From the NCBI GenBank assembly GCA_937893415.1, contig CALBWZ010000398.1:1-14075 (forward strand): 14,075 bases of DNA. The letters are read 5' to 3'. The DNA is from an uncultured Comamonadaceae bacterium (GTDB lineage: Bacteria; Pseudomonadota; Gammaproteobacteria; Burkholderiales; Burkholderiaceae_C). The translations under genes were made by a program, and so were the position numbers. Below are positions 7,026-13,880 of the stretch, piece by piece. The notes under the pieces were generated by a model. The model saw nothing but the letters and a program-made list of their open reading frames with translations, did not search any database and was not told the DNA's origin. Within the stretch, counting starts at the first letter, position 1. Every line of letters begins with the position of its first letter.

Positions 7026-8813
7026 GTGACCGACAGCAACACCAACGACTCAGCATCAAAGCCCAGCAATTTTTTACGCCAAATCATTGAGTCAGATTTG
7101 AGCAAAGGCACTTATGCCCAACGTTTATGGGCGGGTCAGCCATCGATTGGCACATTGCACGCCTTGGGCCAACCAGACCCCGCCAAGATCCGAACACGCT
7201 TTCCACCAGAGCCCAACGGCTACCTGCACATCGGTCACGCCAAAAGTATTTGCCTGAACTTTGGGTTGGCGCAAGACTATAACGGTGTGTGCCACTTGCG
7301 TTTTGATGACACCAACCCTGAAAAAGAAGACCAGTCTTTTGTTGACGCCATAGAAGACACTGTGAAATGGCTTGGATTTGACTGGCAAGCCTTTGACACC
7401 AGCCATAGGTTTCAAGCCAGCGATTACTTTGAAACCATGCACAGCGCTGCCCTGTATCTCATCGAGCAAGGTCTGGCTTACGTCGATGAGCAAAACAGTG
7501 AGGACATGCGCAACAACCGAGGTGATTTTTCTAGACCGGGCGTTAACAGCCCGTTCAGAGACCGATCAGTGGCTGCCAACCTAGCCCGATTCGCCCAAAT
7601 GCGCGCAGGCGACTTGCCAGATGGTGCCGCTGTTGTGCGCGCCAAAATCGACATGGCCAGCCCCAACATCAACATGCGCGACCCTGCCATATACCGCATC
7701 AGACATGCCCACCATCACCACACTGGCGACACATGGTGTATCTACCCCATGTACACCTTTGCGCACCCCATTGAGGATGCGCTAGAAAATATCACGCACA
7801 GCATTTGCACATTAGAGTTTGAAGACCAACGCCCGTTTTACGACTGGTTGCTGGAGAAGCTAAGCGCCGGCGGCATAGTCAATAGCCCACCACCCAAGCA
7901 GTACGAATTTGCCCGTTTGAACCTCACCTACGTGGTCACCAGCAAGCGCAAACTGGCACAACTGGTGGTTGACAACCACGTGCAGGGCTGGGATGACCCA
8001 CGCATGCCAACCATCGTGGGCTTGCGCCGGCGTGGCTACACACCGGAGGCCTTGCGCTTGTTCACGGACCGCATTGGTGTGTCTAAATCAGATTCTTGGA
8101 TTGACTACGCCACGCTAGAGGGCAGCTTGCGCGACACCCTAGACACCAGCGCGGCGCGTGCCATGGCCGTACTAGACCCCATCAGGCTGCACATTGAGAA
8201 CTGGGGCGAGCTTATGGGCGTAGGCGCTCTGGATACCTGCACCGCACCCGTTCACCCCCACCACACTGAGCGCGGAGAGCGCACATTCATGTGTGGTGCC
8301 GACCTGTGGATAGAGCGAAGTGATTACGAGCAAGAGCCTGCCAAGGGCTACTTCCGATTATTTCCTGGCAACAAAGTGCGCCTCAAATATGGCCACGTTG
8401 TAGAGTGCATTGGCGCCAACTACAACGCCGCAGGCGACATTGAGCAAGTCAACGCCCGTTTGGTACCCGATACCAAAAGCGGCACACCTGGTGCATCCGC
8501 TATCAAGGTGAAAGGCGTCATCACTTGGGTGGGCGACAGCGATGCGGTATCGGCGCCCGTTCGCTTGTACGACCGCCTGTTTCAAGAGGCACAGCCAGAT
8601 GCAGGCGGGCGGGACTTTATTGCCGCGTTAAACCCCAACAGTTTGCTGACGGTACAGGCCAAGTTAGAGCCCAGCCTGTCACAAGCCACGCCTGGCACCA
8701 ACTACCAGTTTGAACGCCTTGGCTACTTTGTTGCTGACCACATAGACAGCACGTCAGGCGCACCAGTTTTCAACCGCATCGTGGGCTTAAAGGACACGTG
8801 GACAAGCAAGTAA
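7026..8813 (+). CDS. glnS: Glutaminyl-tRNA synthetase
   Basis: A class I aminoacyl-tRNA synthetase that charges tRNA-Gln with glutamine, cytoplasmic. At 595 residues it is slightly longer than the 550-residue E. coli enzyme. The HIGH motif is at 68-71 within PPEPNGYLHIGHAKS, and the DDTNPEKE segment that marks GlnRS follows. The second class signature is TSKRKL at 305-310 (VMSKRKL in E. coli), followed by the well conserved GWDDPRMPTI and GLRRRGYTPEA. The C-terminal beta-barrel anticodon-binding region is present to the end (for example YFRLFPGNKVRLKYG). The start is GTG at 7026; the first 15 or so residues are a variable hydrophilic lead before the conserved SNFLRQIIE. No strong ribosome site precedes it. 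The gene stands divergent from uppP and probably has its own promoter. Confidence 0.97.
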   Translation: MTDSNTNDSASKPSNFLRQIIESDLSKGTYAQRLWAGQPSIGTLHALGQPDPAKIRTRFPPEPNGYLHIGHAKSICLNFGLAQDYNGVCHLRFDDTNPEKEDQSFVDAIEDTVKWLGFDWQAFDTSHRFQASDYFETMHSAALYLIEQGLAYVDEQNSEDMRNNRGDFSRPGVNSPFRDRSVAANLARFAQMRAGDLPDGAAVVRAKIDMASPNINMRDPAIYRIRHAHHHHTGDTWCIYPMYTFAHPIEDALENITHSICTLEFEDQRPFYDWLLEKLSAGGIVNSPPPKQYEFARLNLTYVVTSKRKLAQLVVDNHVQGWDDPRMPTIVGLRRRGYTPEALRLFTDRIGVSKSDSWIDYATLEGSLRDTLDTSAARAMAVLDPIRLHIENWGELMGVGALDTCTAPVHPHHTERGERTFMCGADLWIERSDYEQEPAKGYFRLFPGNKVRLKYGHVVECIGANYNAAGDIEQVNARLVPDTKSGTPGASAIKVKGVITWVGDSDAVSAPVRLYDRLFQEAQPDAGGRDFIAALNPNSLLTVQAKLEPSLSQATPGTNYQFERLGYFVADHIDSTSGAPVFNRIVGLKDTWTSK

Positions 8814-8832
8814 TCAGACTCTTACCAACTTG

Positions 8833-9078
8833 ATGTCCAGCCAAGTTGACACACATTGGAGGTCTGATGCAGCTTTCAAAGACCATGCCATGCTGATTCA
8901 CATTCGTGCACACCTTGTTGCTGCACGGCACATCTTGTGTGGCCCTAGTCACGCACAAATTGCAGGCAGTGGCGTTGTCAACAAGCTGGCTGGCTCCCCG
9001 CTGATCAGTCGACACATAGAAGCCACAGACAGCCTCAACGGGCCAATCAACCGCCGGGTTGACGTGGCGCTGCTCTAA
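8833..9078 (+). CDS. Doubtful small ORF with an OmpA/MotB-like tail, perhaps a gene remnant
   Basis: The interval between glnS and rluA holds an 81-codon ORF (ATG at 8833, or TTG at 8830) that stops 3 bases before the rluA ATG and is in the same frame as rluA. I do not recognise it firmly. Its second half runs LVAARHIL, then SHAQIAGSGVVNKLAGSPLI, and ends LNGPINRRVDVALL. This order recalls the last part of OmpA/MotB peptidoglycan-binding domains, where a helix with AxAARRxL is followed by a strand and then by NPINRRxxIxLL. If so, it is only the last third of such a domain with no signal peptide or membrane anchor, which suggests a relic or chance. There is no clear ribosome site, and third-position GC is about even, unlike strong coding signal. 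It could be non-coding or a leader of rluA. Confidence 0.25.
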   Translation: MSSQVDTHWRSDAAFKDHAMLIHIRAHLVAARHILCGPSHAQIAGSGVVNKLAGSPLISRHIEATDSLNGPINRRVDVALL

Positions 9079-9081
9079 ACC

Positions 9082-9777
9082 ATGGTGCTGTACTTTGAAG
9101 ACGATGATGTCTTGGTCATCAACAAGCCTGCTGGTATTTTGTCGGTTCCCGGACGCGGCGCAGACAAACAAGACTGCATGTTGTCGAGACTTCATGACAG
9201 TGGCCACAGCGCCCTGGTCGTACACAGGCTAGACACTGCCACCTCTGGGTTGATGGTGTTTGCAAAACATCTGCCTGCCCAACGCGCTCTGAGCCATGCG
9301 TTTGCAACGCGTCAAACCCACAAACTCTACGAAGCGGTTGTTGAAGGTCACCCTATTGGACACATCACACACCGTGCGAGTGAACAAGGCATTCAACCAA
9401 CCAGTGGTGATGAATGGAACAGCATAGAGGCCTCGCTCATCATTGACTGGCCCAACAGACCCATGTCCAAAGTATGCGAACAAACAGGAAAAGCCGCCCT
9501 CACGCGCTGGCAAGTCATCACGCCATCTCAAACTGACGCAAACCACACACGCTTGCGACTGCAACCGGTCACTGGACGCACACACCAACTGCGCGTTCAC
9601 CTTATGCACATCGGCCACCCTATAGTGGGAGACGCCTTGTACAACCAGGCTTATCAACACTTAACCAACGAGGGCGAGCACGCGCCCGCACGTTTAAAGC
9701 TGCATGCCACCCATCTGAAGGTGCCCCGTATGCAAGGCGAAGGGGCTTTTCAATGGCACTGCCCAGCACCGTTTTGA
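9082..9777 (+). CDS. rluA: RluA-type dual-specificity 23S rRNA/tRNA pseudouridine synthase
   Basis: A 231-residue pseudouridine synthase. The catalytic Asp51 lies in HRLDTATSGLMVFAK. The N-terminal strand with DDDVLVINKPAG and the RNA-binding GRTHQLRVHL motif near the C-terminus are also present, and there is no S4 domain. The segment DWPNRPMSKVCEQTGKAA is very close to DWPNRPKQKVCYETGKPA of E. coli RluA, which points to true RluA (pseudouridine at 23S rRNA 746 and tRNA position 32) over RluC or RluD. Length also matches (219 residues in E. coli). The ATG at 9082 puts the catalytic domain right at the N-terminus as expected, although no Shine-Dalgarno is visible. It lies between the doubtful small ORF and bktB, all on the same strand; 93 bases separate it from bktB. 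Confidence 0.92.
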   Translation: MVLYFEDDDVLVINKPAGILSVPGRGADKQDCMLSRLHDSGHSALVVHRLDTATSGLMVFAKHLPAQRALSHAFATRQTHKLYEAVVEGHPIGHITHRASEQGIQPTSGDEWNSIEASLIIDWPNRPMSKVCEQTGKAALTRWQVITPSQTDANHTRLRLQPVTGRTHQLRVHLMHIGHPIVGDALYNQAYQHLTNEGEHAPARLKLHATHLKVPRMQGEGAFQWHCPAPF

Positions 9778-9870
9778 CAACGGACGGGCAACACGCGTGA
9801 CTCGCCAAGGCCTGAGCTGCTGCTACCATGTGCGCCACTCTTACCCCCAACCCATTACCGAAAGACATGC

Positions 9871-11055
9871 ATGACCCAAGACGTATTTGTTGTGAGCGCT
9901 GTGCGCACGGCTATTGGCACCTTCGGCGGCTCTTTAAAAGACACGCCGCCCATTGCTTTGGCCTCGTTGGTGGTGCGCCAAGCACTAGAGCGCGCAGAGA
10001 TAGACGGCAACAGCGTGGGCCATGTCGCCTTTGGTCATGTGGTCAACACAGAGCCGCGTGACATGTACTTGTCCCGTGTGGCTGCCATTGACGGCGGCTG
10101 CGGACAGCAGACCGCTGCTTTTAACGTCAACCGTTTGTGCGGCTCTGGCTTGCAGGCCATTGTTTCTGCAAGCCAGTCCATCATGCTAGGGGATACCGAT
10201 GTGGCCATTGGCGGCGGCGCAGAAAACATGAGCCGCGCGCCCTACGCCAGCTTGAGCACACGCTTTGGTGCACGCATGGGTGACGCCAAATTGGTAGACA
10301 TGCTCTTGGGCGCATTGCATGACCCATTTGACAACATACACATGGGCGTCACGGCAGAGAACATTGCAGCCAAATGGGGCATCAGCCGCGACGAGCAAGA
10401 TGCCACTGCGGTTGAAAGTCACCGCCGCGCAGAACGCGCCACCAAAGCGGGCTACTTCAAAGACCAAATCGTGCCTGTCATGCTCAAGTCGCGCAAAGGC
10501 GAAGTGGCATTTGAAGTTGACGAGCACTTTAGGTCCAATTGCCAGCCCGAGGACATGGCCAAGCTCAAGCCCGTGTTTTTAAAAGAAAATGGCACCGTGA
10601 CCGCAGGCAATGCGTCAGGCCTGAACGATGCCGCTGCCGCGGTGGTACTCATGAGCGGCCAAGCCGTTAAAGCACAGGGTGTCAAACCCCTGGCACGCTT
10701 AGTGGCTTATGCGCACGCTGGCGTAGACCCACGGTTTATGGGCATTGGCCCAGTACCTGCCACACAAGCTGCCCTCAAAAAGGCAGGTTTAAGTGTGGCC
10801 GATTTAGACGTCATTGAAGCCAACGAAGCTTTTGCTGCGCAGGCCTGCGCAGTCAGTAAAGATCTAGGCCTAGACCCAGCAAAAGTTAACCCCAACGGCT
10901 CTGGCATTTCGTTGGGACACCCCATTGGCGCTACTGGCGCACTGATTACAGTTAAAGCCATTCATGAACTGCACCGCATTCAAGGCCGCTACGCGTTGGT
11001 CACCATGTGCATAGGCGGCGGTCAAGGCATTGCCGCCATTTTTGAACGGGTGTAG
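9871..11055 (+). CDS. bktB: Beta-ketothiolase (acetyl-CoA C-acyltransferase)
   Basis: A 394-residue thiolase, the same length as BktB of Cupriavidus necator and very similar to it throughout (for example TAIGTFGGSLKD, TEPRDMYL, VNPNGSGISLGHPIGATGA). The catalytic residues are in place: Cys90 in NRLCGSG, His350 in GHPIGA and Cys380 in MCIGGGQG. The enzyme reversibly condenses two acyl-CoA molecules; BktB also takes propionyl-CoA to give 3-ketovaleryl-CoA, feeding polyhydroxyalkanoate synthesis, and can act in degradation. No phaB or phaC is near. The ATG at 9871 gives the family start MTQDVFVVSAVRTAIG. Its 3' end overlaps the convergent oxygenase ORF by 56 bases as that ORF reads here. Confidence 0.95.
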   Translation: MTQDVFVVSAVRTAIGTFGGSLKDTPPIALASLVVRQALERAEIDGNSVGHVAFGHVVNTEPRDMYLSRVAAIDGGCGQQTAAFNVNRLCGSGLQAIVSASQSIMLGDTDVAIGGGAENMSRAPYASLSTRFGARMGDAKLVDMLLGALHDPFDNIHMGVTAENIAAKWGISRDEQDATAVESHRRAERATKAGYFKDQIVPVMLKSRKGEVAFEVDEHFRSNCQPEDMAKLKPVFLKENGTVTAGNASGLNDAAAAVVLMSGQAVKAQGVKPLARLVAYAHAGVDPRFMGIGPVPATQAALKKAGLSVADLDVIEANEAFAAQACAVSKDLGLDPAKVNPNGSGISLGHPIGATGALITVKAIHELHRIQGRYALVTMCIGGGQGIAAIFERV

Positions 11056-11824
11056 GGGCTGGGCTTCGAGGCTTACCCCCCCCCACTTCGCCGTCGCCTT
11101 GGAAACTGCCTGCTCTGAAGGTCAGTACCAAGGTGTCGCGCCAACCAAAATCTTGCAATGGTTGTATCGGTGTGGTTTCGTGAATCACTTTGGCGTCGTC
11201 CAGTAGCAAGGTCGTCCAAGGCTGGCTCATGGTGAAGCGCTGCCCGCTCGGGCCGTTGGCCTCGAACACACGGCTTTCGCCACCTTTCACCGACATACGC
11301 TCGACCAGGCACACCATCACCAAATCAACGCCATCTCTGTGGGCACCCTCAGGTGTGGGGCGACCGATACCGTCGCTGGTATCAATGCGAAATTGATGCG
11401 CTTCAACAAACCACGGCTGGTGGCCGCGCAACGCGCTGGCAACTTGTGCCCCAGATGTGAGCAAAGCAAGCCATGCTTTGTTGTGCAACACAGCATCACT
11501 TATCGGTTCAAACCAGCGCTGCATACCGCCGTGCAAAGCGTTGTATGACAGCGGCTGCCAGTGGGCACGGTGCGGGGCAATGCGCACTGTGTCACCGGTA
11601 ACCACAGCACAACTGTGGCGGCGTTTGCGGTATCGGCCACCATCTTTGAGGTAATGGTCAACGGCCAAGTCACCCCAACTAGATTGCAATGCCCCCAGCT
11701 CGGTGCGCTCGCAGTTCAGCCACTGGGGTATTTCATGCGCGTCTAAAACGGCAAAACCGTTGACTTGAACGTGGGCGTGCAGTTGCGCCAGAGGCGCGGT
11801 TGGAGGAGCGAACAATATTGTCAT
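11000..11824 (-). CDS. 2-oxoglutarate/Fe(II) dioxygenase family protein (PF10014-like)
   Basis: A 274-residue protein resembling the 2OG-Fe dioxygenase family that includes bacterial amino-acid hydroxylases such as L-isoleucine dioxygenase. Metal ligands His162 and Asp164 lie in PTPEGAHRDGVD, and the distal His215 in KVIHETTP; Arg237 in TLVLTFR is a candidate 2-oxoglutarate ligand. Upstream, DGGRYRKRRHS, YNALHGGMQRWFEPI and AHQFRID are also family-like. The substrate cannot be told. A run of nine G follows codon 246. In the frame as given, the protein reads on for 27 more residues and ends inside the 3' end of bktB. With ten G it would end at TAA (11073-11075) after 250 residues, a more natural end. 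So the last 25 or so residues may be an artefact or a phase-variable state. The ATG at 11822-11824 has no clear ribosome site. It is divergent from the DUF2189 gene. Confidence 0.85.
   Translation of the reverse strand: MTILFAPPTAPLAQLHAHVQVNGFAVLDAHEIPQWLNCERTELGALQSSWGDLAVDHYLKDGGRYRKRRHSCAVVTGDTVRIAPHRAHWQPLSYNALHGGMQRWFEPISDAVLHNKAWLALLTSGAQVASALRGHQPWFVEAHQFRIDTSDGIGRPTPEGAHRDGVDLVMVCLVERMSVKGGESRVFEANGPSGQRFTMSQPWTTLLLDDAKVIHETTPIQPLQDFGWRDTLVLTFRAGSFQGDGEVGGGKPRSPAPTPVQKWRQCLDRRLCTW
11076..11084. repeat. Nine-base homopolymer (G9 on the coding strand of the oxygenase)
   Basis: This is a mononucleotide run of nine C on the plus strand, G on the oxygenase coding strand. It is the longest homopolymer noticed in the window. 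It lies in codons 247-250 of the oxygenase gene and controls which C-terminus is read. Confidence 0.9.
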
Positions 11825-11895
11825 AGCGCCATTATCTGCCCACAGATTCGGGAAAACCTGATTGCCATTGCAACGGCGATGGGAAATACTTGTCT
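11825..11895. promoter_or_regulatory. Short divergent region between the oxygenase and DUF2189 genes
   Basis: This region of about 71 bases must carry both start signals. On the minus strand GATAAT (11831-11836), one mismatch from TATAAT, lies only 6 bases before the oxygenase ATG, so a transcript from it would begin about at the start codon. No good -35 was found for it. For the DUF2189 gene a GGGAAA lies about 10 bases upstream of the ATG as a weak ribosome site. Confidence 0.35.
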
Positions 11896-12780
11896 ATGAC
11901 ACCGATAGAATCTGATGCAGCAATCCCCCCGATTGCTGAGACCAATACCGCGCCGCACAGCAACATAGAGGCCGCGCCGGATCAACGCAATGACGCAGCG
12001 TCACCACAGCTGGTGGCGGCCTTGTTGCCCATCAACACCGTAGGCCTCAATGAGCCACTGCAATGGCTTAGTTTGGGGTGGCAAGACTTTACACAGGCTC
12101 CCAAGCTGGGCTTGTTGTATGGACTGTGCTTTTTTGTCATGGGCCACGCCCTGTTGCTGGCATTTAAATCTGCGCCGCTCTACGTGCTGGCCTTAGGTGC
12201 CAGTTTTTTAATGGTGGGGCCCTTCTTATCGCTGGGTCTCTACCAAATAAGCCAAGACTTACAAGCCTTACAACAGCCCACACTCAAGCGCTCTGTGTGT
12301 GCTTGGCAACCCATCGCATCACCGTTGACATTGTTTGCCAGCGCATTGTTGGTAAGTGGCATTGTGTGGGGTGGCGCTTCCTTGCTGTTGTTTACGCTCA
12401 GCTTTGACACCATGCAGTTGAACAGCAACACGTGGACAGCATTGCTAAGCCTCAATAATCTCAGCCTCTTGGTGGCCTACTTGGTACTTACCGCCGCATT
12501 CGCCGGGCTGGTTTTCACCACCAGTGTGATCGCCATGCCCATGATGTGTGACAAGCGTGTGGGCGCAAGAACGGCAGGTTTAACGAGTGTCCGTGCATGC
12601 CAAAAAAATCCAGGCACGATGACGTTGTGGGCCATGCTGATTGCGGCACTCGTGGTGGCAGCCATGCTGCCATGGTTTGTTGGCTTGTTGGTCATTGGCC
12701 CAGTACTTGGGCATGCCACATGGCATGCATACCAAGCACTTGTGGTGCCGCCGCTGCCCTACGCACCGCCCAGCCAATAA
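11896..12780 (+). CDS. DUF2189 family integral membrane protein
   Basis: A 294-residue protein of unknown function. About 40 N-terminal residues are hydrophilic and rich in Ala, Pro and Asn and look disordered. The conserved part then begins with LNEPLQWLSLGWQDF and shows about six membrane segments, including GLLYGLCFFVMGHALLL, VLALGASFLMVGPFLSLGLY and MLIAALVVAAMLPWFVGLL, ending in VIGPVLGHATWHAYQALV. This order and the last motif are characteristic of the DUF2189 (PF09955) family, widespread in proteobacteria without known activity; it probably sits in the inner membrane. I chose ATG at 11896; a TTG two codons earlier is possible. It is divergent from the oxygenase gene and its stop is 15 bases from the stop of the convergent acuI gene, with no visible terminator between. 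Confidence 0.88.
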   Translation: MTPIESDAAIPPIAETNTAPHSNIEAAPDQRNDAASPQLVAALLPINTVGLNEPLQWLSLGWQDFTQAPKLGLLYGLCFFVMGHALLLAFKSAPLYVLALGASFLMVGPFLSLGLYQISQDLQALQQPTLKRSVCAWQPIASPLTLFASALLVSGIVWGGASLLLFTLSFDTMQLNSNTWTALLSLNNLSLLVAYLVLTAAFAGLVFTTSVIAMPMMCDKRVGARTAGLTSVRACQKNPGTMTLWAMLIAALVVAAMLPWFVGLLVIGPVLGHATWHAYQALVVPPLPYAPPSQ

Positions 12781-12795
12781 CGTCAGCCGATTGGG

Positions 12796-13791
12796 TTAGG
12801 CGTTCACATCGACCACCACGCGGCCTGTGATGTTTCCAGCCATGAGATCTACACCGACCTGAGGCGCATCAGCCAAGCCAACCTCGGTGGTCAGGCTGTC
12901 TAATTTATCTAAATTTAGATGCTGTGCCAACGCCAACCACGCCGACTCGCGCTTGGCCATAGGCGCCTTGACACTGTCGATACCGCACAGTGTGATACCG
13001 CGCAATATAAATGGTGCTACGCTGGCCGGGAAGTCCAGTCCTTGGGCCAGACCACAAGCAGCCACAATGCCGCCGTAGCGAAGACTGGCGCAGGCATTGA
13101 CCAAGGTGTGGCTACCCACGGCGTCCACCACGCCAGCCCAACGCTCTTTTTGCAGCGCCTTGCCAGGCTCGTTGAGCAAACTCCGGTCCATCACCTCGTG
13201 AGCGCCAAGACTCTTTAAATAACCGTGCTCACTGGCCTTGCCAGTGGCTGCCACCACGCTGTAACCCATGTCTGACAACAACAGGGTGGCGATAGAGCCC
13301 ACTCCGCCCGTTGCGCCTGTCACCAAAATTTCACCACTACCCGGTTCTACACCACCGCGCTGCAGGGCTTGAACACACAACATGGCCGTATACCCAGCCG
13401 TGCCAATCGCCATAGACTGTTTGGCGCTGATAGCGATGGGCCGCAGTTGCAACCAGTCGCTGTGCACGCGCGCCATTTGCGCCAAACCGCCGCTGTGCGT
13501 TTCGCCCACACCCCAACCGTTGAGCAACACCTCATCACCCGCTTTGAACTTGGTGCTGGCACTGCTGACCACTTTGCCAGCCAAGTCGATGCCCGGCACC
13601 AAACTGGGTTTACGCACCACCGGTGATTTGCCAGTGATGGCCAAGCCGTCTTTGTAATTAACGGTGGAGTAGTCCACCTGTACCACCACATCACCATCAG
13701 GCGAGAGTTGCTCGAAAAAGTCTGCTGTGCTCATCTCTTGCAATGCGCATTGGTAGGTGGGCTCTTTGTCTATGCGTAGTAATTTCATCAT
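12796..13791 (-). CDS. acuI: Acrylyl-CoA reductase / YhdH-type MDR quinone oxidoreductase
   Basis: A 331-residue NADPH-dependent, zinc-free medium-chain reductase of the AcuI/YhdH group, which reduces acrylyl-CoA to propionyl-CoA and so detoxifies a reactive intermediate. Family landmarks run in order: VDYSTVNYKDGLAITGKSPV (40-57, with the catalytic-region NYKD at 45-48), VPGIDLAGKV (64-73), LLNGWGVGETHSGGLA (88-103), IGTAGYTAMLCV (128-139), the Rossmann nucleotide-binding loop GATGGVGS (158-165), EHGYLKSLGA, and AACGLAQG. All match E. coli YhdH closely. Two adjacent ATG codons (13791 and 13788) can start it; no Shine-Dalgarno is seen, and the frame stays open upstream but without similarity. 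It lies 89 bases downstream of an acyl-CoA ligase gene on the same strand, which suggests an acyl-CoA operon. Confidence 0.93.
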   Translation of the reverse strand: MMKLLRIDKEPTYQCALQEMSTADFFEQLSPDGDVVVQVDYSTVNYKDGLAITGKSPVVRKPSLVPGIDLAGKVVSSASTKFKAGDEVLLNGWGVGETHSGGLAQMARVHSDWLQLRPIAISAKQSMAIGTAGYTAMLCVQALQRGGVEPGSGEILVTGATGGVGSIATLLLSDMGYSVVAATGKASEHGYLKSLGAHEVMDRSLLNEPGKALQKERWAGVVDAVGSHTLVNACASLRYGGIVAACGLAQGLDFPASVAPFILRGITLCGIDSVKAPMAKRESAWLALAQHLNLDKLDSLTTEVGLADAPQVGVDLMAGNITGRVVVDVNA

Positions 13792-13880
13792 GTGTTGTGT
13801 GTGCTTTAAATGTAAGTTGGGTATTTGCAGTGTGGTTGAAAGTGTGTATGTTGGGTTGTGCTGTAGCTGTGGGTGGCGGT
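13792..13880 (-). promoter_or_regulatory. C-rich, G-poor leader between the acyl-CoA ligase gene and acuI
   Basis: Read on the minus strand, these 89 bases contain about 36 C and only about 5 G, with many CA/AC steps (for example AGCACACACAACAC directly before the acuI ATG). Such unstructured C-over-G RNA is the known character of Rho-loading sites. It may allow Rho-dependent control between the two genes or simply be an unstructured leader that replaces a Shine-Dalgarno. No hairpin with a T-run is seen. The function is inference. Confidence 0.35.

Noticed and set aside
8770..9225. A 151-codon open frame on the minus strand across the glnS-rluA gap
   Set aside because: It runs antisense into the conserved ends of both genes, has many Cys and no recognisable motif, and no ribosome site; it looks like a shadow frame.
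10741..12710. A shared 14-mer CATTGGCCCAGTAC in bktB and in the DUF2189 gene
   Set aside because: Both copies are in coding sequence, encode common Ile-Gly-Pro-Val codons, and no longer repeat surrounds them; coincidence is enough.
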